A stretch of 64,000 nt of DNA from Pseudomonas marginalis. Lineage in GTDB: Bacteria > Pseudomonadota > Gammaproteobacteria > Pseudomonadales > Pseudomonadaceae. Positions 8,760-19,259 of this stretch are shown here, in pieces. Under the pieces are notes generated by a model that was given only the letters and a program-made list of their open reading frames with translations, was not told where the DNA came from and searched no databases. The position numbers were made by a program, and so were the translations under genes. Within the stretch, counting starts at the first letter, position 1. The number at the start of each line of letters is the position of its first letter. The stretch spans positions 31,328 through 95,327 of the forward strand of contig NZ_LKEG01000054.1 of assembly GCF_001645105.1 (NCBI RefSeq), read 5' to 3'.

Positions 8760-9758
8760 ATGCGTGAACGTACCATCGCCAGTCATTACGCCCGGGCAGC
8801 CCTTGGCGGGGCGCGGCGGGCCGGTTACGACTATTCAGGGCTGCTGCAACAGGTGGGCATTACCCCGGAACTGTTGACCGAACCCCGCGCCCGCATCGCG
8901 CCGGAGCAATTTACCCGGCTGCTGCAAATGCTCTGGCTGGCGCTGGACGACGAATACCTGGGCTTCGCTGAAGGCCCGAGCAAACGTGGGACCTTCGCCA
9001 TGATGTGCCACGCGCTGATCCACTGCCGCACCTTGGAAAAGGCTCTGGAACGCGGCTTACTATTTTATAGCCTATTCCCACAGGGACCGCGCTGGCAGCT
9101 GACACGCGAAGGCGATATGGCGCGCTTGAGCCTGGACGATTCGACGCAGTGGGACCCGGATCACTTTCTCAGCGAATGCCTGCTGGTGATCTGGCATCGC
9201 TTGGGCAGCTGGCTGATAGGCCAGCGTATCCGGCTGCATGAGGCTACCTTCAGCTACCCGATGCCGGCTCACGCCAGCGAATACGACCTGCTCTTTCCCT
9301 GTATCCAGGTGTTTGGTGCACCGAACAGCAGCCTGGTGTTTCATAGCCGCTACCTGAGCCTGCCGCTGTTGCAGGACGAACGCACACTCAAGCACTTCCT
9401 AGAGCGCTCACCCGCCGATTTGCTGTCCCGGCCGGATGAAGGCGACAGCTTGAGCAGCCAGCTACGCCGCTTGCTGAGTCGCGACCGCACATCCTGGCCC
9501 GACCTGGAAGCCGTCGCCCAGCATTTGCACATCAGCCCCCAGACCCTACGCCGGCATTTACGCGAAGAAGGCAACAGTTTTCAGGCGCTCAAGGATGAGC
9601 TGCGGCGGGACATCGCCATCTATCATTTGGGTCGAGAGGATTTGTCATTGCAGGCGATTGCCGAGCAGTTGGGGTTTTCCGAACCGTCGGCGTTTCATCG
9701 GGCGTTCAAGAAGTGGACGGGGTTGACGCCGGGGGCGTATCGCGCGCAGGAGAGTTAG
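8760..9758 (+). CDS. AraC-family transcriptional regulator
   Basis: This 332-residue regulator has an N-terminal arabinose-binding-like ligand domain (about residues 20-205; SKRGTFAMMCHALIHC is typical of the OruR/ArgR-like Pseudomonas group) and a C-terminal double helix-turn-helix (about 235-330: VAQHLHISPQTLRRHLREEG and IAEQLGFSEPSAFHRAFKKW). The chosen ATG 8760 gives MRERTIASHYARAAL; a GTG 38 codons upstream (8646) lies inside the palindromic operator region and is rejected. It is divergent from dctA. Whether it controls dctA or only itself is not shown. Confidence 0.85.
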   Translation: MRERTIASHYARAALGGARRAGYDYSGLLQQVGITPELLTEPRARIAPEQFTRLLQMLWLALDDEYLGFAEGPSKRGTFAMMCHALIHCRTLEKALERGLLFYSLFPQGPRWQLTREGDMARLSLDDSTQWDPDHFLSECLLVIWHRLGSWLIGQRIRLHEATFSYPMPAHASEYDLLFPCIQVFGAPNSSLVFHSRYLSLPLLQDERTLKHFLERSPADLLSRPDEGDSLSSQLRRLLSRDRTSWPDLEAVAQHLHISPQTLRRHLREEGNSFQALKDELRRDIAIYHLGREDLSLQAIAEQLGFSEPSAFHRAFKKWTGLTPGAYRAQES

Positions 9759-9782
9759 AGAGGCAGCGCCTGGACTGGCGCT

Positions 9783-9855
9783 ATCGGGGGCAAGCCCCCT
9801 CCCACATTATTAATGTGTGAACACGTTCAAAGGTGGGAGGGGGCTTGCCCCCGAT
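9783..9855. repeat. REPIN-like repeat 1
   Basis: Two inverted REP arms (ATCGGGGGCAAGCCCCCTC and its complement) flank a short spacer, between the AraC gene and phoQ, which converge here. Confidence 0.85.
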
Positions 9856-9878
9856 GAGGCCTCTAAAACCAGTAAAGA

Positions 9879-11225
9879 TCACAAAGCGGGGAAGTGAATC
9901 TTGAACGCGGCGCCGCCCAACGGCGAATCGCCCAAGGTCAACCGCGCGCCATAACTTTCAATAATATCCTTGACCACCGCCAAGCCAATCCCCTGCCCTG
10001 GATGCTGGCGATCCAGCCGTTCACCCCTTTGCAGAATCCGCGCACGCTGATCCGGCGGTACCCCAGGGCCATCATCCTCAATGCACAACTCGGTGCCTTC
10101 CAGGCTTTCCACCAGACTGATGCGCACCTCACTCAGGCACAGGCGGTAGGCGTTTTCCAGCAGGTTGCCGAGCAACTCCAGCAAGGCGCCCTTCTCGATC
10201 GGCACATCACATTCTTCCGGCAACTCAAAAGACACCGTGACGCGTTTATCGCGGTAGACCTTGTCCAGCGTATCGCACAGGCTTTGCAGCACCGGCGCCA
10301 GGCGTACCTGATGACGCACCAGTCCGCTTTTGCGCAGGCTGGCCCGCTGCAATTGGTAGCTGATCTGCTGGCTCATGCGCTCGATCTGCGATTGCAGCAC
10401 CCAGGCCTGATCGCGATCTTCCGGACGCTGGGCCATGTCTTCGCTCACACCCTGCAAGACCGCCAGCGGGGTTTTCAGGCTGTGGGCCAAGTCGTCGAGG
10501 GAATCGCGGTAACGCGTCCGTTGCTCACGCTCGCTGTGCAGCAGGCGGTTGAGAGAGCCGGTGAGACGCAGCAGTTCGCGGGGGTGTTGCTCGGAGAGGC
10601 TTTCGCGCGTGCCGCCTTCGATCTGGTCGAGTTCCTGGCTCAGCCGCCGCAGCGCTTGCAGGCCCCAGGTCAGGCCCAGCCATAACAAGGTCAGCAGCAC
10701 CAGCAGCGCTGCGCCGAAGCCCAGGTAGAGGTTTTCGCGCAGGCCTTCGAGGGTCAGTTGGTATTCGCGCACCGGTTGCAGGGCGACGATGCTGAAGGCC
10801 GCGCTCTTGCCACCGAGCAGCCTGACCTCGACGTCATACACGAAAAATTCCTGGCCGTTGGCCTCGCGAATCCGCGCAAATTCATTGCCGCGCCCGTCGT
10901 AGCGCGGCTTGTAGTTGATATTTTCTTCCTTGGTCGCCCGCGAACGCCATACCAGATGACCTTCGCGGTCGTAGATATAGCCCAGCAGACGGCTATCGGT
11001 CAGGTTGAAGCGCTCGTCCGGCAACTGCGCCGGCATCAGCAGGCGGTTGTTTTCGACCCGCGCGGCAGAGATCAGGGTGGTGACATCCGACGCCAGGCGT
11101 TGCTCGATGGAGTCTTGCAGCGCCAGGCTGAACGCGCCCTGCATGGCCGGCAACAACCCGAGCATAAACAACACGGCCAGGGTGGCGGCCGCCAGCATCA
11201 AGCGCACGCGTAGCGAGCGAATCAA
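9879..11225 (-). CDS. phoQ: Sensor histidine kinase PhoQ
   Basis: This 448-residue inner-membrane kinase would sense low Mg2+ and cationic peptides and phosphorylate PhoP. A first membrane helix spans about residues 7-30, with a periplasmic sensor to about 165 and a second helix about 168-190. The cytoplasmic part has the H-box (LAHSLKTPLAVLQG, with the phospho-accepting His), the N-box NLLENAYRLC, and G-boxes DDGPGVPPDQ and GQGIGLAVV. Its start overlaps the phoP stop by 4 bp (ATGA). Context (phoP, nearby pcpS and dctA) matches the P. aeruginosa phoPQ region. Confidence 0.9.
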   Translation of the reverse strand: MIRSLRVRLMLAAATLAVLFMLGLLPAMQGAFSLALQDSIEQRLASDVTTLISAARVENNRLLMPAQLPDERFNLTDSRLLGYIYDREGHLVWRSRATKEENINYKPRYDGRGNEFARIREANGQEFFVYDVEVRLLGGKSAAFSIVALQPVREYQLTLEGLRENLYLGFGAALLVLLTLLWLGLTWGLQALRRLSQELDQIEGGTRESLSEQHPRELLRLTGSLNRLLHSEREQRTRYRDSLDDLAHSLKTPLAVLQGVSEDMAQRPEDRDQAWVLQSQIERMSQQISYQLQRASLRKSGLVRHQVRLAPVLQSLCDTLDKVYRDKRVTVSFELPEECDVPIEKGALLELLGNLLENAYRLCLSEVRISLVESLEGTELCIEDDGPGVPPDQRARILQRGERLDRQHPGQGIGLAVVKDIIESYGARLTLGDSPLGGAAFKIHFPAL

Positions 11226-11899
11226 CGGCAGCGCTCATTGAACAGGTAGCCCAGGCCACGCACGGTGTCGATCGGTTTGAACCCACCCGGGCCTTCCAGC
11301 TTGCGACGCAGGCGGCCGACCAGCACTTCAATGACATTCGGATCGCGCTCGTCGTCATCGGGGTAGAGCTGTTCCATCAAGCGGTCCTTGGCGACCACTT
11401 GCTGGTGATGACGCATCAGATATTCGAGGATGCGGTATTCGTAGGCCGTCAACGCCAAGGGCTGTTCGTCAAGGGACGCCTGCTTGCGGTTGAGGTCCAG
11501 CAGCAAAGGCCCGGCAACGATGGTCGACTGGGTAAAGCCACTGGAACGACGCAGCAAGGCGTTCATGCGCGCCTCCAGCTCTTCGAACTGGAACGGCTTG
11601 ACCACGTAGTCGTCGGCGCCGGCCGCCAGGCCTTCGACCTTGTCCTGCCAGTTGCCGCGCGCGGTGAGGATCAGGATCGGGAAGGTCTTGGCCTGGGTAC
11701 GCAACTGGCGGATCAGGTCCAGGCCGCCCATGCCGGGCAGGCCCAGGTCGATGATCGCCAAGTCATGGTTGAACTGGCCGGTCTGGTACAGGGCCTCTTC
11801 GGCATTGGCCACGGCCTCGACCACATGCCCGCTGTCGGTCAGGCGGGTCAACAGGTGATGACGCAGCAGCGCCTCATCTTCCACCACCAGCAATTTCAT
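11222..11899 (-). CDS. phoP: Response regulator PhoP
   Basis: This 225-residue OmpR/PhoB-type regulator has a receiver domain (1-115) with acidic pocket residues near DEALL, phospho-acceptor Asp in LAIIDLGLPGMGG, and Lys in VVKPF; a winged-helix DNA-binding domain follows (about 125-222). Start 11899 (MKLLVVEDE) is set by GGAG a few bases upstream; an in-frame start 4 codons earlier is less likely. It is the middle gene of an operon with the small exported protein and phoQ. A four-fold 11-bp direct repeat before the operon suggests autoregulation. Confidence 0.92.
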   Translation of the reverse strand: MKLLVVEDEALLRHHLLTRLTDSGHVVEAVANAEEALYQTGQFNHDLAIIDLGLPGMGGLDLIRQLRTQAKTFPILILTARGNWQDKVEGLAAGADDYVVKPFQFEELEARMNALLRRSSGFTQSTIVAGPLLLDLNRKQASLDEQPLALTAYEYRILEYLMRHHQQVVAKDRLMEQLYPDDDERDPNVIEVLVGRLRRKLEGPGGFKPIDTVRGLGYLFNERCR

Positions 11900-11917
11900 A
11901 AGGCTCTCCAAGGCAAA

Positions 11918-12226
11918 TCAACTGTCCGACAGAGGGATATCATAGCGGCCCTGCAGGTCTTGCGGGCGCAGTTTAATACCATTGAACTGGCCGGTCAGGT
12001 GTTCATAGCCGGCGCGGTAGTCCGGCTGCGGGGTTGCAAGGCCCAGGGATTGGCCCCAAGGCGTGGGTTGGCTGCCGGCGTCTTCGAAGCTGACACGCTG
12101 GATCAGCGCGCTGGCTTTCTTGGTTTTCTCACGTCCGAATGCGGCAAAGGCGCCGTCCGAGGCCTGGACCCCGGCGGTGGCACTGAGCATGGTTAACGCC
12201 AACATCAGCTTTTTGATCGCAGTCAT
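11918..12226 (-). CDS. Small exported protein, first gene of the phoPQ operon
   Basis: This 102-residue protein begins MTAIKKLMLALTMLSATAGVQA, a signal peptide with probable cleavage after VQA (residue 22). The mature part is about 80 residues, hydrophilic, with no domain I recognise. It ends 18 bp before phoP and carries the operon's promoter. In P. aeruginosa the outer-membrane protein OprH holds this position; this protein is half that length and shows no obvious beta-barrel pattern. A PhoP-controlled envelope role is an inference from position only. Confidence 0.75.
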   Translation of the reverse strand: MTAIKKLMLALTMLSATAGVQASDGAFAAFGREKTKKASALIQRVSFEDAGSQPTPWGQSLGLATPQPDYRAGYEHLTGQFNGIKLRPQDLQGRYDIPLSDS

Positions 12227-12260
12227 GGTGTTACCTCTACGCGTTTGGCTGTTGCAGCCC

Positions 12261-12266
12261 AGACTA
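12261..12266 (-). promoter_or_regulatory. Candidate -10 of the phoPQ operon
   Basis: TAGTCT on the minus strand begins 11 bp after the last unit of the tandem repeat. This is about the spacing known between PhoP boxes and -10 elements in PhoP-activated promoters. The match to TATAAT alone is weak. Confidence 0.4.
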
Positions 12267-12277
12267 CGCAGGCGCCC

Positions 12278-12316
12278 CTGAACTCCCCCTGAACAGGCTC
12301 TGAACCTCACCTGAAC
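12278..12316 (-). promoter_or_regulatory. Four-fold 11-bp direct repeat, probable PhoP box
   Basis: On the minus strand GTTCAG occurs four times with an exact 11-bp period (plus-strand CTGAAC at 12278, 12289, 12300 and 12311). Hexamers spaced one helical turn apart are the hallmark of OmpR/PhoP-type binding sites ((T/G)GTTTA-N5-(T/G)GTTTA). It lies 52 bp upstream of the first gene of the phoPQ operon and 48 bp upstream of divergent pcpS. Confidence 0.7.
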
Positions 12317-12363
12317 CGCAGCGGGCTATCCGCAAGCGTTTGAACTCGGCAAAATACCGGCCC

Positions 12364-13080
12364 ATGAATCCCCTACCCGCTTGCTGCACCCCACTCGACG
12401 CCCACTGGCCCCTGCCTGAGCCCTTGCCGGGCACGGTATTGCTCAGCACCCGCTTCGACCCTGCCTTATTAACGGCAGGCGACTTCCAGCGCAGCGCCGT
12501 ACCGCCGCCGGCCAGTATCCAGCGCTCAGTGGCCAAGCGTCAGGCCGAGTTCCTGGCCGGCCGGCTGTGCGCCCGCGCGGCGCTGCAACAACTCGATCAC
12601 CTCAACTACATCCCCGCGATCGGTGAAGACCGCGCGCCGGTGTGGCCCGCACATATCTGCGGCTCTATCACCCACAGCACCGGGCATGCCGCCGCGATCG
12701 TCGCGCACAAGGCACAATGGCGCGGGCTGGGGATGGACCTGGAGAATGTGCTGAGCCTGGAGCGGGCGGAGCGGTTGGCGGGGGAAATCCTCACGGCGGA
12801 TGAGCTGCACCGCATGGGCTCGCTGCCGCGTGAACAGCATGCCCTGCTGGTAACGCTGACGTTTTCGGCCAAGGAGAGCCTGTTCAAGGCGCTCTACCCG
12901 ATCGTGCAGAAGCGCTTCTACTTTGAGCATGCCGAGGTGGTGGAGTGGTCAGCTGCAGGCCATGTGCGCCTGCGCCTGCTGACGGACCTGTCTGCCGAGT
13001 GGTCCCATGGCAAAGAGCTGAGCGCACAATTTGCGCTGCATGAAGGTCAGTTGTTGAGCCTGGTGGCCATCAGCGCCTGA
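12364..13080 (+). CDS. pcpS: 4'-phosphopantetheinyl transferase
   Basis: This 238-residue enzyme transfers the phosphopantetheine arm of CoA to carrier proteins (fatty-acid ACP and siderophore synthetases). Family motifs: GLGMDLENV (Mg2+-binding Asp/Glu) and FSAKESLFKALYP (the K-E-S-x-x-K catalytic motif). The ATG at 12364 (MNPLPACC) is preferred over 12340. Length and type match P. aeruginosa PcpS, the organism's single broad-range transferase. It is divergent from the phoPQ operon, so the tandem repeat could also affect it. Confidence 0.9.
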   Translation: MNPLPACCTPLDAHWPLPEPLPGTVLLSTRFDPALLTAGDFQRSAVPPPASIQRSVAKRQAEFLAGRLCARAALQQLDHLNYIPAIGEDRAPVWPAHICGSITHSTGHAAAIVAHKAQWRGLGMDLENVLSLERAERLAGEILTADELHRMGSLPREQHALLVTLTFSAKESLFKALYPIVQKRFYFEHAEVVEWSAAGHVRLRLLTDLSAEWSHGKELSAQFALHEGQLLSLVAISA

Positions 13081-13081
13081 G

Positions 13082-13155
13082 CCCCCCTCCCACACTCGAC
13101 CGAGTTCCAACGTTGGAATGCCATCGACTGTGGGAGGGGGCTTGCTCCCGATAGC
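13082..13155. repeat. REPIN-like repeat 2 (one arm degraded)
   Basis: A full right arm (TGTGGGAGGGGGCTTGCTCC, 13130 on) faces a left arm reduced to CCCCCCTCCCACAC. It lies between convergent pcpS and the sensor kinase. Confidence 0.8.
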
Positions 13156-13159
13156 GACA

Positions 13160-14770
13160 TCAGGATTTATCCTGATCCCGTGGCCAACTCAGGCTGAAGC
13201 AGGCCCCACCCAAATTATTGCTCTTGCCGATCAACGCCCGCCCGCCGTGCCAGTAAATGATTCGCCGCACAATCGACAACCCCAGGCCATGCCCACCCGA
13301 AGCACGGGTGCGGCTGTCATCCAGGCGCAGGAACGGCGTGAAAATGCGCTCCCAGGCACTTTCCGGCACGCCGGGGCCGTCGTCCTCCACGTCGATGCGG
13401 CAGCGCACCTGACCGACCTGATAACTGATCAACACCTGCCCCTGGGCATGGCGCATGGCATTGCTCACCAGGTTCTGCAGCGCTCGATGCAGATAACGCG
13501 GCTCGGCATCCACCCAGGCGTCATCCCAATGTACCGAAGACAGGCAAATACCCCGGGTCACGTTGACCTGCGGGCGCAGTGGCGATAATTCGCCGATCAC
13601 CTGATCGAGCAGCGCATTGAGGTCGACCCGCTGGAAATTCAGCTCCGGCGAGCCTTGCTCCAGACGTGCATACGTCAGCATTTCGTCCACCAGGCCATCA
13701 AGGTCCTGGATATCGCTGTCCATGCCCTCCAGGTACTTGCGCCGCGCCTCGGGGGTGGTGGCATCGCCGACCATCTCCAGGCCGAAGCGCAAGCGCGCCA
13801 CCGGCGTGCGCAGCTCATGGGACACCGCGCGCACCAGTTCGCGCTGGATCGCCAGCAACTGTTGCAAGTGCTCGGCCATGCCGTTGAACGCCGCGGCCAG
13901 GCGCCCCACCGAGTCAGCGCCGCGAGCCGGCACGCGGACTTCCAGGTTGCCCTTGGCGATGCGCGTGGCAGCGGCTTCCAGGCCGCGCAGCCGGCGTTCA
14001 AGCTGACGCACTAATAGATAGACGATCAGACCGATCAGCGTCAGGCCGATCAAGGCAATCAGCACCAGCCATTGCGCCGGGTAAGGACTCATCTGATACA
14101 ACGGGCCGATTTCCAGCACCCACGGCGTGCCGACCATGCCGGCAAACACGCGGATCGAATCGCCGCCCTTGCCCAAGGCCATCACCGTGTCGCCTTCCGA
14201 TACACGGCGGCGCTGGTCTTCATCCATATCAGTCTGGTCGAGGGTCATCAGGTGCATGTCAAAGCCAAAACCCTTGGCTTCTTTTATATCCGCCAGGCGT
14301 TGCGGTTGTTCCGCCACCGGGAAGCGCACCAGTTCGTCGGCGAGCAGGTAGATGGTCGCGCGGGCCAGTTGCTCGCTGATCTGCTGCACCTCTCCCTCCA
14401 GCACCAGTTGATCCTGATCACTGACCCATCGCAGCACCCGCGCGGCATGCGGCCCGGTCTGCTCCACCAGCACCTGCCCACGTTGCAGGCGGTTGCGCTG
14501 GCTCGAGTCCAGCTGCGTATCCGCGAGGGCGCGCAATTGCAGCGGGATACCCAGCAAACGCTCCCACACCGCCAGGGCGCGTTGGCGCTCGATGGGGCTC
14601 ATGGGCTGCAGGTTATCGCCCATCAACGCGAAGGTACCGTGGGCCAGGCGCTCGCGGTATTGGCCGCTGCGCACCTCGTTGAGGAGGTGCAGGGCCAGCA
14701 CGCCGAGCAGCGCCACCAGGATCAGCGCCGCGCACATACCGCCGTAGATGCGCAGGAAGATCGAGTTCAC
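13160..14770 (-). CDS. RstB-like sensor histidine kinase
   Basis: This 536-residue kinase has a first membrane helix (about residues 5-27), a periplasmic domain to about 245, a second helix (about 248-268), HAMP, then the H-box RAVSHELRTPVARLR, N-box NLVSNAMRHA and G-boxes DDGPGVPESA and GHGLGLSIV. The GTG start at 14768-14770 gives MNSIFLRIYGG and overlaps the stop of the response regulator by 4 bp, so the two are translationally coupled. The longer open frame upstream lies inside the regulator gene and is a shadow. The pair resembles RstBA; the signal is unknown. Confidence 0.88.
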   Translation of the reverse strand: MNSIFLRIYGGMCAALILVALLGVLALHLLNEVRSGQYRERLAHGTFALMGDNLQPMSPIERQRALAVWERLLGIPLQLRALADTQLDSSQRNRLQRGQVLVEQTGPHAARVLRWVSDQDQLVLEGEVQQISEQLARATIYLLADELVRFPVAEQPQRLADIKEAKGFGFDMHLMTLDQTDMDEDQRRRVSEGDTVMALGKGGDSIRVFAGMVGTPWVLEIGPLYQMSPYPAQWLVLIALIGLTLIGLIVYLLVRQLERRLRGLEAAATRIAKGNLEVRVPARGADSVGRLAAAFNGMAEHLQQLLAIQRELVRAVSHELRTPVARLRFGLEMVGDATTPEARRKYLEGMDSDIQDLDGLVDEMLTYARLEQGSPELNFQRVDLNALLDQVIGELSPLRPQVNVTRGICLSSVHWDDAWVDAEPRYLHRALQNLVSNAMRHAQGQVLISYQVGQVRCRIDVEDDGPGVPESAWERIFTPFLRLDDSRTRASGGHGLGLSIVRRIIYWHGGRALIGKSNNLGGACFSLSWPRDQDKS

Positions 14771-15492
14771 AGCGGCATGTCGGCGGCGGCTTCGGGGACG
14801 AACAGGTAGCCTTTGCTGCGGATGGTCTTGATCAGGCGCGGGTGGATCGGGTCGTCGCCGATTTTCGGGCGAATACGCGAGATGCGCACATCGATGGAAC
14901 GGTCCTGGCCGTCGTAGCCGATGCCGCGCAGGGCGATGAAGATTTCTTCGCGGGACAGGATGCGCCCGGCATTCGCCACCAACAGCCACAGCAAGTCGAA
15001 TTCGGCGCTGGTCAGCTCGATGCCGGCATTATTCAGCCAGGCCTCGCGCAGCGCGTTGTCCACCACCAACGGGCCGAACTGCAGGCGGCGCTGGCTTCCC
15101 ACGGCAGTCGGTTCCGCCGGTTCGCTGCGCCGCAGCAAGGCCTGGATCCGCGCCAGCAACAGGCGCGGGCGTACGGGTTTGCACACGTAGTCGTCGGCGC
15201 CCATGTCCAGGCCCAGCACCTGGTCCATGTCGTCGGTGCGCGCGGTCAGCATCAGGATCACGCCGTCATAACGCTCGCGCACTGTGCGGCAGATGCTCAG
15301 GCCGTCTTCGCCGGGCAGCATCAGGTCGAGGATCACCAAGTCCGGCTGTTCGGCGATGATCCGCGCTGCCGCCAAGGCCCCATCGCCCTCCACCGACACC
15401 TGCAGGCCGTTGCTCTCCAGGTACTCGCGGGTCAATTCGGCGAGCCGCTCGTCATCCTCGACGATCAATACCTGCCAGGCTTCTTGCTCCAC
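14767..15492 (-). CDS. RstA-like response regulator
   Basis: This 241-residue OmpR-family regulator has a receiver with phospho-acceptor Asp in LVILDLMLPGEDG, a conserved Lys in VCKPVRPR, and a winged helix ending RSKGYLFVPEAA. It is the first gene of a coupled pair with the sensor kinase. In P. aeruginosa a two-component pair likewise lies next to nrdA, so the neighbourhood is conserved. Target genes are not evident from the sequence. Confidence 0.9.
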   Translation of the reverse strand: MEQEAWQVLIVEDDERLAELTREYLESNGLQVSVEGDGALAAARIIAEQPDLVILDLMLPGEDGLSICRTVRERYDGVILMLTARTDDMDQVLGLDMGADDYVCKPVRPRLLLARIQALLRRSEPAEPTAVGSQRRLQFGPLVVDNALREAWLNNAGIELTSAEFDLLWLLVANAGRILSREEIFIALRGIGYDGQDRSIDVRISRIRPKIGDDPIHPRLIKTIRSKGYLFVPEAAADMPL

Positions 15493-15807
15493 GGGTGATC
15501 CTCATTGTTATAAAGAAGGTCGTCCTGACCATGCGATATATTGTCGGAGGGGCTTGCGCTCACATTTTGATCTGCGCCAGCCACACCTTATTTGTAATGT
15601 TGGGAAGGCATAACAAAGACCGATTGTAGCCATGCCGCAACCCTGGAACACAAGCTCGGAAATGCATTCGGTGATCGCATTTTTTTGTGATAGGGTTCGC
15701 GCCCTCAAAAATCCAATCAGCTGTTTTTACCTTGGAATATTCGGTGACAAACGGCCGAATCCAGCAGCAATGCGGCCTACACGGGTGTTCCACGTTTCAT
15801 ACACATT
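15493..15807. other. Intergenic region between rstA-like gene and nrdA control region
   Basis: No gene is supported here. The right-hand end belongs to nrdA control; the left end must hold the promoter of the response-regulator gene, which I could not place. Confidence 0.5.
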
Positions 15808-15828
15808 TTACCCACAGCGTTATCCACA
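15808..15828 (+). promoter_or_regulatory. Two DnaA boxes upstream of nrdA
   Basis: TTATCCACA (15820-15828) is a perfect DnaA box; TTACCCACA (15808-15816) differs by one base. DnaA control of nrdAB is known in E. coli, linking dNTP supply to replication initiation. Confidence 0.65.
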
Positions 15829-15854
15829 GGTAGTGCGTTGCTAAGCCCCCCAAA

Positions 15855-15901
15855 ACGCATTATCTTGTAGCTCGGCGCAAAAAAAACCCTACATGTAGGG
15901 T
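15855..15901 (+). promoter_or_regulatory. Tandem NrdR boxes upstream of nrdA
   Basis: Two 16-bp sites (15855-15870, ACGCATTATCTTGTAG; 15886-15901, ACCCTACATGTAGGGT) have centres exactly 31 bp apart, the three-turn spacing typical of paired NrdR boxes. The second lies inside a perfect 22-bp palindrome (15883-15904). The first overlaps a candidate -10 (TATCTT, 15861-15866; TTGCTA -35 at 15838-15843, 17-bp spacer), consistent with repression. Confidence 0.65.
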
Positions 15902-15904
15902 TTT

Positions 15905-16272
15905 GAGCGAAAAAACCAAACACAGATCAGACAAGAAACTCAAGCCCTTTCTTGCTCTCGTTTGGTTGAACCAAAGCATTTTTTGAAAGCCCAAACCGCT
16001 CACGCGGATGGCAGCCGTTTTCACGCTCCAACAGCGCAAAACGGTACGGGTGTTGCAGTGCTTGAACCTGGCAACTGTCACCCACCAGGAATACGGCCAA
16101 GGGCTTTTGAGCCCCGAACCGAAGACTTCGGCATGGAAGCGGCGCGAACAGCTCCCTTCCTCCTGTCCCGAAGTTGTTATGCCAGGCCCAGGCCTGCTGT
16201 AAATGCTTCAGGACGGAACGGTGGGCACCGTGATGGTGCCCAAATAAATATAGAACGTGGAGACAACCCCCC
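15905..16272 (+). other. Long nrdA leader
   Basis: If transcription starts near 15873 the leader is about 400 nt. It holds no credible gene. Visible structures are TTTGGTTGAACCAAA (15961-15975) and a strong hairpin GGGCACC-GTGAT-GGTGCCC (16223-16241) close to the ribosome binding site (GGAG, 16259-16262). Confidence 0.5.
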
Positions 16273-19167
<2,895 letters not shown>

Positions 19168-19202
19168 GCTGAGTCGGTCTTGGGCTTGAACGCCCGGGAT
19201 TG

Positions 19203-19251
19203 AAAAAACCCCTGATAAACCCTGGATGTATTGGGTTTACCGGGGGTTTTT
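19203..19251 (+). terminator. Terminator of nrdA
   Basis: An imperfect long hairpin (AAAAAACCCCTGATAAACCC pairing with GGGTTTACCGGGGGTTTTT) ends in a T-run 36 bp after the nrdA stop. It suggests nrdA is monocistronic. Confidence 0.8.
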
Positions 19252-19259
19252 CTTTTCCA

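Noticed and set aside
14771..14989. N-terminal extension of the RstB-like kinase
   Set aside because: It lies within the response-regulator gene in another frame; the GTG at 14770 overlapping its stop is the natural coupled start.
15883..15904. Palindrome AAAACCCTACATGTAGGGTTTT as a terminator
   Set aside because: No gene ends before it, it has no loop, and its 31-bp spacing from a similar site favours an NrdR box.
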